Origin: Ruminococcus bovis
Lineage (GTDB): Bacteria > Bacillota > Clostridia > Oscillospirales > Acutalibacteraceae
Direction of reading: 5' to 3'
NCBI RefSeq assembly: GCF_005601135.1
Contig: NZ_CP039381.1
Coordinates: 1,795,941 to 1,859,940, forward strand
DNA length: 64,000 bases
Part shown: positions 9,214 through 18,183 of the stretch, piece by piece
Position numbering within the stretch: the first letter of the stretch is position 1
Layout: every line of letters begins with the position of its first letter
Translations under genes and position numbers: made by a program
Notes under the pieces: generated by a model
The model's database searches: none
The model's input: only the letters and a program-made list of their open reading frames with translations
Told to the model about the DNA's origin: nothing

Positions 9214-9216
9214 GTG

Positions 9217-9873
9217 ATGACTGCTCTCATCATAATATTTTCTATATTACTTTTGCTTTTCTTAATAAGTTTAATTAAAATTAATGTTATAGCAGAGTAT
9301 AGGGACAAACCGAAAGTTACCCTAAAAATACTGTTCATAAAAATTAATATTATTAAAGAAAAGAAAGCAAAAAAGAAAAGTACTTCCAATAAACCAAAAT
9401 CACAAACTAAAAAGAAAAATACTAAGAAGAAATCTAAGAAAAATCCTAAGAAGAACGACACTAAAAAGGAAAGTAAATCTACTGCTTTACTGAAAAAGCA
9501 AGGTGTGTCAGGTCTTTTAGATATTTTGAAAAGACTACTTTCTATTGCAAAAGGTTCTTTAAGTAATTTCTTTAAGTACTTTATAATTCATAACTTTGAT
9601 GTAAAAATCACTTTAGGTGGAGATGACCCAAGTGATACTGCTTTAGGTTATGGTGCAGTTTGTGCAGTGGTTTATCCTGTAATGGGTAGGTTATATACTA
9701 TTCTTAATATTGAGGACTATACTGCCGATGTGGTATGTGACTTTAAAGATGATAGCAAAACAACAGCTTTTGCTTATTTATATGGTTCAATAAGAATAAT
9801 ATTTATTTTGAAGATTGCATTTGGTGCATTGTTCAAACTAATTAACACATATTTAAAAATGAAATTTAGATAA
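9217..9873 (+). CDS. DUF2953 domain-containing membrane protein
   Basis: Protein of 218 aa with one N-terminal membrane segment (about residues 1-20), a highly basic Lys/Ser/Asn-rich stretch (about 50-90) and a C-terminal DUF2953-like part containing TLGGDDPSDTALGYGAVCAVVYP. Homologues sit between scpB and ytfJ in many Clostridia, with a presumed sporulation link (YtfI in Bacillus). The start at ATG 9217 is preferred to GTG 9214 because AAGGAG at 9205-9210 gives better spacing. Molecular function unknown. Confidence 0.8.
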   Translation: MTALIIIFSILLLLFLISLIKINVIAEYRDKPKVTLKILFIKINIIKEKKAKKKSTSNKPKSQTKKKNTKKKSKKNPKKNDTKKESKSTALLKKQGVSGLLDILKRLLSIAKGSLSNFFKYFIIHNFDVKITLGGDDPSDTALGYGAVCAVVYPVMGRLYTILNIEDYTADVVCDFKDDSKTTAFAYLYGSIRIIFILKIAFGALFKLINTYLKMKFR

Positions 9874-9884
9874 GGAGAATTGCT

Positions 9885-10319
9885 ATGAGTGAACATCCTA
9901 TTGAAAGCCTAATGGGCGTTACAATGCAGAAAATTAGAGAAATGGTAGATGTAAATACCATTATCGGTGATCCAATTACAACACCAGACGGTACTGTAAT
10001 TGTGCCTGTTTCTCAGGTTAGTTATGGTTTTGCAAGTGGTGGTTCTGATTTTCCATCAAAGAAAGACGGTAGAGATTGCTTTGGTGGTGGTTCAGGTGCA
10101 GGTATCAAAATCACACCTGTAGGTTTCTTAACTGTTTGCAAGGGTGAAGTAAGAATGATTCCGGTTACTGAAAGTGAAGGTACATTTGATAAGGTTATGG
10201 ATATTGTACCGGAGGCATTCGACAAAATCGGTAGTTTCTTTAAGAAAGATAAAAAGAAAAATAAAGACAACGGTACAACACCGGAAATTACAGTTGATGA
10301 TAACGAAGTAGAAATGTAA
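9885..10319 (+). CDS. ytfJ: GerW family sporulation protein YtfJ
   Basis: Protein of 144 aa matching YtfJ/GerW. It opens HPIESLMGVTMQKIREMVDVNTIIGDPI, followed by GTVIVPVSQVSYGFASGG and a Gly-rich FGGGSGAGIKITPVGFL core. In spore formers the family is produced in the forespore and affects germination. The C-terminal ~30 residues are charged (Lys/Asp/Asn-rich). The ribosome binding site is AAGGAG, 8 bases upstream, and the gap to the DUF2953 gene is 11 bases, so they are co-transcribed. Confidence 0.92.
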   Translation: MSEHPIESLMGVTMQKIREMVDVNTIIGDPITTPDGTVIVPVSQVSYGFASGGSDFPSKKDGRDCFGGGSGAGIKITPVGFLTVCKGEVRMIPVTESEGTFDKVMDIVPEAFDKIGSFFKKDKKKNKDNGTTPEITVDDNEVEM

Positions 10320-10374
10320 TTTACATTTGTACTAATAGTATGTACTGCTTCATAACATATTTTGAGGTGGTATT

Positions 10375-11490
10375 TTGAAAAGAGTAATTTCACTTTTAGT
10401 TTTATTTGTTTTTTCATTTTCATTACTTACTATAAATTTTAAGGCAACTGAAGTTACCACATCAGCAATGGGAACAGTTCTCTATTGTGTGGACAATAAT
10501 TCAGTATTGTATGGAAAAAATGAAAATGTAAAAATGAAGATGGCATCAACTACAAAGTTAATGACTGCTTTATTAACTATTGAATATGCAGAAAAGCACA
10601 ATAACCCTATAGTTACCTTTAAGAAATCTATGATTGAAGAAGGTAGCTCAATGTACCTTAAAGTTAATGAAAAGGTAACTCTAAAGGACTTGTGTGTTGG
10701 TATGCTTTTACCTTCCGGTAATGATGCTGCCACTGCCTCAGCAATAAAGATTGCAGGTAGTAAAGAAAAGTTTGCAGAATTAATGAACAAAAGAGCAAAA
10801 CAGATTGGTATGAATAATACCAACTTTGTAACACCTTCGGGACTTGATGATGATAACCATTTTAGCACACCCTATGATATGGCTCTTTTGATGAAAGAAT
10901 GTTCTAAGAATAAAGAACTTATGAAGATTTGTGGTAGTAAATTTATGACAGTTTCTTTCGTTTCACCAAAGGATAAAATTGTTACATATCAAAACCACAA
11001 CAGACTTCTATCTCTGTATGAAAATTGTATTGGTGGCAAAACAGGTTATACGGAAAGTGCCGGAAGATGCCTTGTTACTATTGCTAAGAAGAATGGCATA
11101 ACACTGATTGCAGTAACTTTAGGCGATAAGAATGATTGGAAAGACCACATAAATTTATATGACTATGGTTTTTCTAAGATAAAGACAAAAGTTTTTAAAG
11201 AGGAAACTTTAGTACAGCAGTTAGTGGGTGGAACTAAGGATAAAACAAATATAAAGCTAAAAGAAAAGGTATTTATACTAAATAACAAAAGTGATAAAAT
11301 AGAAAGAAAGATATTTCTTTCACCATTTGCTTATTGTCCAATAAAAGAAGGTGACAAAGCAGGTGTTATAAATTATTATAGGAATGGAAAACTTCTTGAG
11401 AAAAATATAATAAAGTACCAAGAAGATATTGAGTATAAGGAAGCAGAAAAAAGTTTCTGGGATTTTATAAAGGAATTGTTCAATGGCTAA
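10375..11490 (+). CDS. dacF: D-alanyl-D-alanine carboxypeptidase (DacF-type, TTG start)
   Basis: Secreted penicillin-binding protein of 371 aa, low-molecular-mass class, that trims the terminal D-Ala from peptidoglycan stem peptides. It has a signal peptide (about 1-24), SxxK motif S58-T-T-K61, SGN at 114-116 and KTG at 222-224. A PBP5-type C-terminal domain follows and ends in an amphipathic WDFIKELF tail, suited to membrane anchoring. The start is TTG at 10375, with GAGGTGG 5 bases upstream; no better ATG is near the signal peptide. The 3' end overlaps rluB by 8 bases. In spore formers DacF acts on the cortex. Confidence 0.93.
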   Translation: MKRVISLLVLFVFSFSLLTINFKATEVTTSAMGTVLYCVDNNSVLYGKNENVKMKMASTTKLMTALLTIEYAEKHNNPIVTFKKSMIEEGSSMYLKVNEKVTLKDLCVGMLLPSGNDAATASAIKIAGSKEKFAELMNKRAKQIGMNNTNFVTPSGLDDDNHFSTPYDMALLMKECSKNKELMKICGSKFMTVSFVSPKDKIVTYQNHNRLLSLYENCIGGKTGYTESAGRCLVTIAKKNGITLIAVTLGDKNDWKDHINLYDYGFSKIKTKVFKEETLVQQLVGGTKDKTNIKLKEKVFILNNKSDKIERKIFLSPFAYCPIKEGDKAGVINYYRNGKLLEKNIIKYQEDIEYKEAEKSFWDFIKELFNG

Positions 11491-12235
11491 GAAAGAATTA
11501 GTAAGATTACAGAAAATGATGGCTGATTGTGGAGTAGCATCCAGAAGAAAGTCAGAAGATTTAATCAGACAAGGTAGCGTAAAAGTTAACGGCAGAGTTG
11601 CGGTTATCGGTGACAAGGTTGACCCTGTAAATGATAAGGTTTTTGTTAAGGGTAAGAGAATCAAGGGTACTGCTATGCCTAAGAAAAGATATATTATGCT
11701 ACACAAACCTCGTGGTTATGTTACAACTATGAGTGATGAAATGGGAAGAAAATGTGTTGCAGAATTAGTTTCTGACATTGAAGAAAGAGTATATCCTGTA
11801 GGCAGACTTGACAGAGATAGTGAGGGTATGCTGCTTATGACAAATGACGGTGAATTTGCAAACACAGTAACTCACCCAAAGAAAGATATTTATAAGGTTT
11901 ACAGAGTAACAGTAAGACCTAGCATCAGTGACGAACAAGTTACACAAATGATGATGGGTATGACTATTGACGGTTACAAGACTAAGCCTTGTGAAGTTCG
12001 TATTATCACTCGTCAAGAGGGCAGAGTTGTGCTTGAAATTCTACTTCACGAAGGTAGAAACAGACAGATTAGAAAAATGTGTGAACAACTTGGCCTAGAA
12101 GTTGCAAGACTAAAGAGAACTGCAATCGGTACAGTAAAACTTGGTATGCTGAAAACAGGTGACTGGAGAGATTTAACACAAAAAGAAATTGATAAATTAG
12201 TGGCAAATCCAAACCCATCATCACATTCAATTTAA
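11483..12235 (+). CDS. rluB: Pseudouridine synthase (RluB/RsuA family)
   Basis: Protein of 250 aa with an N-terminal S4 RNA-binding domain (about residues 7-65) and a catalytic domain with PVGRLDRDSEGMLL (catalytic Asp110) and the EGRNRQIRKMCEQLG segment. The family modifies a uridine in 23S rRNA helix 80 (RluB) or in 16S rRNA (RsuA); the RluB type is expected next to the scp/dac genes in Firmicutes. It overlaps dacF by 8 bases, so it belongs to that operon. Confidence 0.92.
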   Translation: MAKKELVRLQKMMADCGVASRRKSEDLIRQGSVKVNGRVAVIGDKVDPVNDKVFVKGKRIKGTAMPKKRYIMLHKPRGYVTTMSDEMGRKCVAELVSDIEERVYPVGRLDRDSEGMLLMTNDGEFANTVTHPKKDIYKVYRVTVRPSISDEQVTQMMMGMTIDGYKTKPCEVRIITRQEGRVVLEILLHEGRNRQIRKMCEQLGLEVARLKRTAIGTVKLGMLKTGDWRDLTQKEIDKLVANPNPSSHSI

Positions 12236-12723
12236 TTATGAAATTCTATAAAAAGTATGGCTAACAGTTGTAGAAATGTCTATGAAAATTTTGGTTAACA
12301 GTTGTAGGGTCTTTCAACAAAAGTTTTTTATGCAAAAAACTTTTGCATAAGTTCACATTATCAAATCAAACTTCGCCTATGGCTCGTTTTCTTTGATGTT
12401 CACTTAATTGGTGGACCGAGCAAATTTGCCTGTTTATAGGCAGTTTGTCCTATTTACAATTTTTTAGCGATAAGTGAAACATATTAAATGAAATTTAAAA
12501 CTGGATATAAGGCAAAAATCCGTAGATGTTATACTTTTTAAGGACTAAAAATGTTATTCTCATATATAATTAACAAAGCATTTTATTATTAAAATAAATG
12601 TGTACAATTATATACATTTTGTTCATAATAATAGGAAAATACACTATTAATTCTATGCTTATGGATTTGCGTATTTTTGAGCAATTTGACTATAAATTAC
12701 GCATAAATCTTCAACAATTATTT

Positions 12724-12760
12724 AAAGTGTGCAAAAATAAATCTTTGCACACTTTTTTCT
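12724..12760 (+). terminator. Intrinsic terminator before the carboxyltransferase operon
   Basis: A 12-bp stem AAAGTGTGCAAA (12724-12735) with TTTGCACACTTT (12744-12755), followed by TTTCTT. It probably ends leftward-origin transcripts before the next promoter. Confidence 0.8.
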
Positions 12761-12788
12761 TGTAAAAAAATATATTTTGGGATATAAT
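12760..12788 (+). promoter_or_regulatory. Promoter of the carboxyltransferase operon
   Basis: TTGTAA (12760-12765) and TATAAT (12783-12788) with a 17-base spacer, 58 bases before the first start codon. The -35 box abuts the T-run of the preceding terminator. Confidence 0.65.
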
Positions 12789-12846
12789 GATTTATGTAGT
12801 ATTTTAATATAGACACAGTATAAATACACGAAAGTGAGGAATAGAG

Positions 12847-14142
12847 ATGAGTACAGAAAAAATTACTCAGGCTAAGGCTGAAATCTCAAAAACTTCTGCT
12901 TATAAGGTAATTACAGAATTTTTTGATGAGGGTAGCTTTATTGAAATTGACACATATGCAAAGTCAGGTGACAACTATGCAGAAGCTGTTGCCGGTTATG
13001 GTTCTGTAAACGGACTACCTTGCTATGCTTTTTGTCAGAATATTGATGTTGCAAACGGTGCTATGAGTAAGGCACAGGCAGCAAAACTAAAGAAGGTATA
13101 TGACCTTGCACTAAAGAACGGTGCACCTGTTGTAGGTATCTATGACAGCCTAGGTGGTAAGCTAAAGGAAGGTAATGAACTTCTAAACGCTTATGGTACA
13201 GTTCTTCATGCAGCAAGTACTCTTTCAGGTGTTGTACCACAGATTTCTGTTGTACTATCAGATTGTCTAGGTACTTCTGCTATTACAGCTTCTTCTGCTG
13301 ACTTTGTTATCAAGGCTAAGGATGCTAAGATTTCTGTTCAGACTTCTGATGATGAAGGTTGTAACTGTTCAGTTGCAATTATCGCTGACGATAAGGAAGA
13401 CGCTATTTCAAAAGCTAAGGATCTTATCCTTTATATGCCATCTAACAACCTTTCAACTGCTCCTTGTGCAGAAGAATTCGGTCCTGATCCTGAAGGCAAG
13501 TGCATTGTATGCAAGACACTTGACGCAGGTTCTGATGTTAAGCTATATGACCACATTGGCGAAACTGCAAAGGTTGGTTTTGCTAGACTACAGGGCGAAG
13601 TTGTTGGTGTTGTACAGACTAAGGGTGGCAAGATTCAGAAGCCTGACGGCAAGAAGATTACAAAGCTTGTTTCTTTCTGTGATGCTTTCTCAATTCCTGT
13701 TATCACATTCCTAAATAGTGAAGGCTTTGATTGTCTTGGTGCAGCAACTTCTGTTACAAATGCTTATGCAGAAGCTACAACAACAAAGATTACAGTTATT
13801 ACAGGTAAGGCAGTAGGTCCTGTATATGTAGCAATGGCAGGTTCAGGTGCAATGACAGATTTAACATTTGCTCTACCTGAAGCAGTTGTTTCTCCACTTA
13901 ACGAAATGGCAGCAACATTCCTACTAGCTCCTGAAAAGATGGAAGTTCCTGTTAAGGATCAGCCAAAGGTAGCTGAAGAATTTGCTCAGGCTAACCTATC
14001 AGCATTTAAGGCTGCTGAAGACGGTGTTATCGAAAATATCGTTACGGAAGCAGAACTAAGAACTGTTCTTGGTCAGTCAGTAACAATGCTAATGAGCAAG
14101 AGAGTTTCCACTCTACCAAAGAAACATTCAACAATCGGTTAA
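12847..14142 (+). CDS. Carboxyl transferase domain protein (MmdA / transcarboxylase 12S-like)
   Basis: Protein of 431 aa of the acyl-CoA carboxyltransferase family (crotonase-like double fold), related to the methylmalonyl-CoA decarboxylase alpha subunit and the 12S subunit of transcarboxylase. Recognisable stretches are GYGSVNGLPCYAF, LKKVYDLALKNGAPVVGIYDSLGGKLKEG and LVSFCDAFSIPVITFLNSEGF. It is about 80 residues shorter than usual, mostly at the N-terminus. The usual GGA oxyanion motif in the first half reads DCLGTSA here, so it is a divergent member. It is followed by a biotin carrier and a 5S/OadA-like subunit, which together suggest transfer of carboxyl between a CoA ester and pyruvate/oxaloacetate. 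Exact substrate uncertain. Confidence 0.82.
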   Translation: MSTEKITQAKAEISKTSAYKVITEFFDEGSFIEIDTYAKSGDNYAEAVAGYGSVNGLPCYAFCQNIDVANGAMSKAQAAKLKKVYDLALKNGAPVVGIYDSLGGKLKEGNELLNAYGTVLHAASTLSGVVPQISVVLSDCLGTSAITASSADFVIKAKDAKISVQTSDDEGCNCSVAIIADDKEDAISKAKDLILYMPSNNLSTAPCAEEFGPDPEGKCIVCKTLDAGSDVKLYDHIGETAKVGFARLQGEVVGVVQTKGGKIQKPDGKKITKLVSFCDAFSIPVITFLNSEGFDCLGAATSVTNAYAEATTTKITVITGKAVGPVYVAMAGSGAMTDLTFALPEAVVSPLNEMAATFLLAPEKMEVPVKDQPKVAEEFAQANLSAFKAAEDGVIENIVTEAELRTVLGQSVTMLMSKRVSTLPKKHSTIG

Positions 14143-14169
14143 TATATTACAATCAAAGGGGAATTTAAG

Positions 14170-14535
14170 ATGAAAAATTTAAAGATTACAGTTAATGGCA
14201 CAACATATGATGTACAGGTTGAAGAAACAGGTGCTTCTTCAGCACCAGTAGCTTCTGCTCCAGCTCCAGCTGCAGCACCGGCTCCAGCACCAGCAGCTGC
14301 TCCGGCTCCATCAGCAGGTGCAGGTACAAAGGTTGAATCACCTATGCCTGGTACAGTTCTTGATATTAAGGTTGCTAACGGTGCAACAGTTAACGAAGGC
14401 GATCCAGTTGTAATTTTGGAAGCTATGAAGATGGAAAACGAAATCAATGCTCCTTGCTCAGGTACAGTTACTTCTATTTGTGTTAACAAGGGTGACTCTG
14501 TTGACTCAGGTACAGTACTTGTAACAATCGGCTAA
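14170..14535 (+). CDS. Biotin carboxyl carrier protein (1.3S-like)
   Basis: Protein of 121 aa: a short N-terminal strand, an Ala/Pro-rich flexible linker (about 23-52), then a biotinyl domain with EAMKMEN, where Lys87 is the biotinylation site. This is the same architecture and nearly the same length as the 1.3S carrier of propionibacterial transcarboxylase. It shuttles carboxyl-biotin between the flanking carboxyltransferase subunits. The ribosome binding site is AAAGGGGAA. It lies between the 12S-like and 5S-like genes with short gaps (27 and 20 bases). Confidence 0.93.
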   Translation: MKNLKITVNGTTYDVQVEETGASSAPVASAPAPAAAPAPAPAAAPAPSAGAGTKVESPMPGTVLDIKVANGATVNEGDPVVILEAMKMENEINAPCSGTVTSICVNKGDSVDSGTVLVTIG

Positions 14536-14555
14536 TAACTGGAAGGAAGATTAAA

Positions 14556-15953
14556 ATGGCTAAGAAACTAAAAATTACAGAAACAGTTCTTAGAGATGCA
14601 CATCAGTCACTTCTTGCTACAAGAATGCCACTTTCTGATATGCTACCAATTCTCCCAGAACTAGATAAAATCGGATTTTATTCACTAGAATGTTGGGGTG
14701 GTGCAACATTTGATGCTTGCCTAAGATTTCTAGATGAAGACCCATGGGAAAGACTTCGTACACTTCGTAAGGAATGTCCTAACACAAAGCTACAGATGTT
14801 ATTCCGTGGTCAGAATATGCTTGGTTACCGTCACTATGCTGATGATGTTCTTGAATATTTTGTTCAGAAGTCAGTAGCTAACGGTATTGATATTATCAGA
14901 ATTTTCGATGCTCTTAACGATATTAAGAACCTTGAAACAGCTGTTAAGGCTGCTAAAAAGGAAGGTGCTCATGCACAGATCGCTATGAGTTACACAACAG
15001 GTCCTGTATTTGATAACAAATACTATGTTGACTATGCTAAGAAGATTGAAGCTATCGGTGCAGATTCTATCTGTATCAAGGATATGGCTGCTCTACTTAC
15101 ACCATATAAGTGTGAAAGCCTAATTAAGGACCTTAAGAAGGCAGTTAATATTCCAATTCAGCTACACACACATGCTACTGCAGGTCTATCTTCAATGTGT
15201 ATTATGAAGGCTGTAGAAAATGGTTGTGATGTTGTTGATACTGCTATGTCACCACTAGCTGACGGTACATCTCATTCACCAACAGAATCAATCGTTGCTG
15301 CATTCCAGGGTACAGAATATGACACAGGTCTTGACCTAGCTGCTCTAGCTAACATTCGTGAATACTTTATGGGACTAAGACAGAAGTACCTAGATAGTGG
15401 TCTAATTGACCCTAAGATGCTTGCTACAGATGCATCAGCTCTACTATATCAAGTTCCAGGTGGTATGCTATCTAACCTACTTTCTCAGCTAAAACAGGCC
15501 GGTAAGGAAGATAAACTTCTTGATGTTATGAAGGAAGTTCCTAATGTTCGTAAGGATGCAGGTTACCCACCACTAGTTACACCATCATCACAGATTGTTG
15601 GTACTCAGGCAGTATTCAATGTTATCACAGGTGAAAGATATAAGATGGTTACAAATGAATTTAAGGATCTTGTTGCCGGTAAGTATGGTACAACTCCACT
15701 ACCAATCGACCCTGAATTCAGAACAAAGATTATCGGCGATATGCAGCCAATCGACTGTCGTCCTGCTGATCTACTAAAGCCTGAACTAGAAGAACTAAAG
15801 AAAGAAGCTGCTCCTTTCGCAGAAAAGGAAGAAGATGTACTTTCTTATGCTATGTTCCCTAAGGTAGCTAAGGACTTCTTTGAAAAGCGTAGAAACAAGA
15901 AAATCGGTCTTAACAACAACGCTGACAAAGAAAATATGATTCATCCGGTTTGA
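14556..15953 (+). CDS. Oxaloacetate decarboxylase alpha / transcarboxylase 5S-like subunit
   Basis: Protein of 465 aa with a pyruvate-carboxyltransferase TIM barrel. Metal site residues are visible: Asp14 in LRDAHQS, the carbamylated Lys175 in SICIKDMAALL, and His204/His206 in LHTHAT. A PYC/OadA conserved C-terminal domain follows. It lacks its own biotinyl domain, which is supplied by the separate carrier gene upstream. OadA of Na+ pumps is usually longer with a fused biotin domain and is encoded near membrane subunits; none is nearby. The protein therefore fits a 5S transcarboxylase subunit as well as an OadA. Confidence 0.88.
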   Translation: MAKKLKITETVLRDAHQSLLATRMPLSDMLPILPELDKIGFYSLECWGGATFDACLRFLDEDPWERLRTLRKECPNTKLQMLFRGQNMLGYRHYADDVLEYFVQKSVANGIDIIRIFDALNDIKNLETAVKAAKKEGAHAQIAMSYTTGPVFDNKYYVDYAKKIEAIGADSICIKDMAALLTPYKCESLIKDLKKAVNIPIQLHTHATAGLSSMCIMKAVENGCDVVDTAMSPLADGTSHSPTESIVAAFQGTEYDTGLDLAALANIREYFMGLRQKYLDSGLIDPKMLATDASALLYQVPGGMLSNLLSQLKQAGKEDKLLDVMKEVPNVRKDAGYPPLVTPSSQIVGTQAVFNVITGERYKMVTNEFKDLVAGKYGTTPLPIDPEFRTKIIGDMQPIDCRPADLLKPELEELKKEAAPFAEKEEDVLSYAMFPKVAKDFFEKRRNKKIGLNNNADKENMIHPV

Positions 15954-15970
15954 TTGTAACTAAATTAATT

Positions 15971-15998
15971 ACACCACCCATTTTGGGTGGTGTTTTTT
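15971..15998 (+). terminator. Terminator of the carboxyltransferase operon
   Basis: Stem ACACCACCC (15971-15979) with GGGTGGTGT (15984-15992), a 4-base loop, then TTTTTT. Confidence 0.9.
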
Positions 15999-16061
15999 GT
16001 TGCCTTGTAATATTTTCTAATTTATAGAATAAACTGTATGGTAGAAAGTTTAGGTGACAAA

Positions 16062-18182
16062 ATGAATATAAAAATCGGACTTGCCGGTAATCCTAATTGT
16101 GGTAAAACAACTTTGTTCAATCTATTAACCGGTAGCAATCAGTATGTAGGTAATTGGTCAGGCGTGACGGTAGAGAGGAAGGAGGGTATATTAAAAAATC
16201 ATAATAATATAACTATAACCGATTTACCTGGGATTTACTCACTATCCCCATATTCACCGGAAGAAGTAGTTGCAAGAAATTACCTTGTAAACGAAAAACC
16301 AAATGTAATTATCAATATTGTTGACGGAACAAAATTAGAGCGAAATTTGTATTTAACACTTCAACTTATGGAAATAGGTGTACCCATAGTTGTTGCAATA
16401 AATATGATGGATGTTGTCCGTAAAAACGGTGGTAAAATTTATATAGAAAAACTGTCAAAAATGTTAGGTGTCCAAGTTGTAGAAATCTCAGCACTTAAAA
16501 ATTTAGGCATAGATAACTTAATCAGCAAAACAATTCAAGTTGCGAATAATAAAACTTCACCACCCATATTTATGAAGTATAATTCTAATATAGAAAATAC
16601 TTTGCAATTTATTGAAAGTAAAATTAATAATAATTCTACTAAAGAAAAATCAAGATATTATTCAGTAAAAATTTTTGAAAAAGATAAATATATTTTAAAT
16701 TCATTAAATCTAAATTTAGAAACTATAAATAAAATAAATAGTAAAATTAATTCTTGTGAAGAATTATATAATGATGAGTCAGTAGCACTAATAATAAACG
16801 AAAGATATAAATTTGTTGAAGTTCTTCTCAGCAATTGCTACTCAGGCTGCAGCAAGTCTTGCGATAGTTCAAATAAAGTAGATAATATTCTGTTAGGGAA
16901 ATATACTGCCATTCCAATATTCATTCTAATAATTTTTCTTATTTATCACATATCAGTTAGTTTGGTAGGAAATTTAACTTCCGACTTTATTACATCAGTA
17001 ATTTTCGATGATTTTTTAAGTAACAGTATAAAAACTTTTCTCACCACTATCAACTGTTCAAATATTCTAATTTCACTAATTTGTGACGGTATAATCAATG
17101 GTGTAGGTAGTGTTATAGCTTTTGTACCTGAACTTATTGCTCTATTTTTCTTTTTAGGAATATTAGAGGACATAGGTTATATGTCCCGAATAGCCTTTAT
17201 AATGGATAAACTTTTCAGAAAATTTGGACTTTCAGGAAAAAGTATAATTCCCTTACTCATTAGTTCAGGTTGTGGTGTACCGGCTATAATGTCAACAAAA
17301 ACTATTGAAAATAAAAAGCAAAAGATTATTACAGTTATCACCACAACAAATGTACCTTGTAGTGCAAAGTTGCAAATTATTGCACTTATTAGCAGTAGAA
17401 TTTTCTCAAATAACTTTCTTGTAGCACCGATAATTTATTTTTCTTCAATTATTTTTGTGCTGATTTCTTCTTTAATTCTCAGTAATCTGATCATTATAAC
17501 CACAACAGATTCACCATTCATAATGGAAATTCCCAACTATCATTTACCCTCATTAAGTACAATATGCTCACATCTGTTTCAGAGAATAAAAGCCTTTTTA
17601 ATTAAGGCAGGTACTGTCTTGGTGGTGGCTTGTATCATCATTTGGTTACTTTCTAATTTCGGTTTTGCTAATGGAAAATTCACCTATCTAAATGGTGAAA
17701 ATCAAAATAACTCACTAATGTGCTATTTTTCAGCATCAATTTCAAATGTATTTTATCCACTGGGTTTTAACAATTGGCAATGTATCGGTGCAACTTTTTC
17801 AGGAGTTTTCGCAAAAGAAAATATTGTTTCATCACTAAATGTGTTCCTAAATTCAAATGAAACTATAAAATCAATATTGCCAACATATTCCTCATCAATC
17901 AGTTTTTTAGTTTTTAATTTGCTGAATTCACCTTGTATAGCCTCAATAATTGCAATGAAAAAGGAGCTTGTTAGCAGGAAGTTATTTATTTTCGCATTGC
18001 TATATCAAAATATTTTTGCCTACATAATATCATTAATCATTTACCAACTAATAGGATTTTTTATAGGTGAAGTGCAATTAAATATATTTACAATAATATC
18101 AATATTCTTTGTGGGAATTATAATTAATATTCTATTAAAGAAAAACATTCTAAAATTTAGAAGGTTTTGTTCTGTATATTAA
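16062..18182 (+). CDS. feoB: Ferrous iron transport protein B
   Basis: Inner-membrane Fe2+ transporter of 706 aa. The N-terminal G domain has G1 GNPNCGKT (9-16), the GVTVE switch, DLPGIYSLSPYSPEE and the NMMD specificity loop. A helical spacer with a Cys cluster (CYSGCSKSC, near residues 258-266) follows, then a polytopic Gate/FeoB_C membrane region. The start at 16062 has AGGTGA 6 bases upstream; the ATG 24 bases earlier lacks one. No feoA gene is adjacent. Base composition is more AT-rich, with fewer CTA leucine codons, than the neighbouring operons. It ends 1 base from the convergent tmcAL. Confidence 0.94.
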   Translation: MNIKIGLAGNPNCGKTTLFNLLTGSNQYVGNWSGVTVERKEGILKNHNNITITDLPGIYSLSPYSPEEVVARNYLVNEKPNVIINIVDGTKLERNLYLTLQLMEIGVPIVVAINMMDVVRKNGGKIYIEKLSKMLGVQVVEISALKNLGIDNLISKTIQVANNKTSPPIFMKYNSNIENTLQFIESKINNNSTKEKSRYYSVKIFEKDKYILNSLNLNLETINKINSKINSCEELYNDESVALIINERYKFVEVLLSNCYSGCSKSCDSSNKVDNILLGKYTAIPIFILIIFLIYHISVSLVGNLTSDFITSVIFDDFLSNSIKTFLTTINCSNILISLICDGIINGVGSVIAFVPELIALFFFLGILEDIGYMSRIAFIMDKLFRKFGLSGKSIIPLLISSGCGVPAIMSTKTIENKKQKIITVITTTNVPCSAKLQIIALISSRIFSNNFLVAPIIYFSSIIFVLISSLILSNLIIITTTDSPFIMEIPNYHLPSLSTICSHLFQRIKAFLIKAGTVLVVACIIIWLLSNFGFANGKFTYLNGENQNNSLMCYFSASISNVFYPLGFNNWQCIGATFSGVFAKENIVSSLNVFLNSNETIKSILPTYSSSISFLVFNLLNSPCIASIIAMKKELVSRKLFIFALLYQNIFAYIISLIIYQLIGFFIGEVQLNIFTIISIFFVGIIINILLKKNILKFRRFCSVY

Positions 18183-18183
18183 C

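Larger units (their letters stand above)
12236..12846. other. 610-base intergenic region with repeats, a hairpin and a promoter
   Basis: No gene is seen. Two direct copies of TAACAGTTGTAG occur (about 12262 and 12296). The second begins a block (12298-12311 and 12407-12424) that matches, inverted and without the middle 95 bases, sequence at 26961-26996. The inner 95 bases include a hairpin-forming TTATGCAAAA/TTTTGCATAA. The region ends with a terminator (12724-12760) and the promoter of the carboxyltransferase operon. Confidence 0.6.

Noticed and set aside
14139..14489. Minus-strand open frame rich in Ala/Gly opposite the biotin carrier
   Set aside because: Shadow of the Ala/Pro linker; no ribosome binding site and no family pattern.
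14556..15953. Subunit of a Na+-pumping oxaloacetate decarboxylase
   Set aside because: It cannot be excluded, but there is no beta or gamma membrane subunit in the operon, so the pump name was not used.
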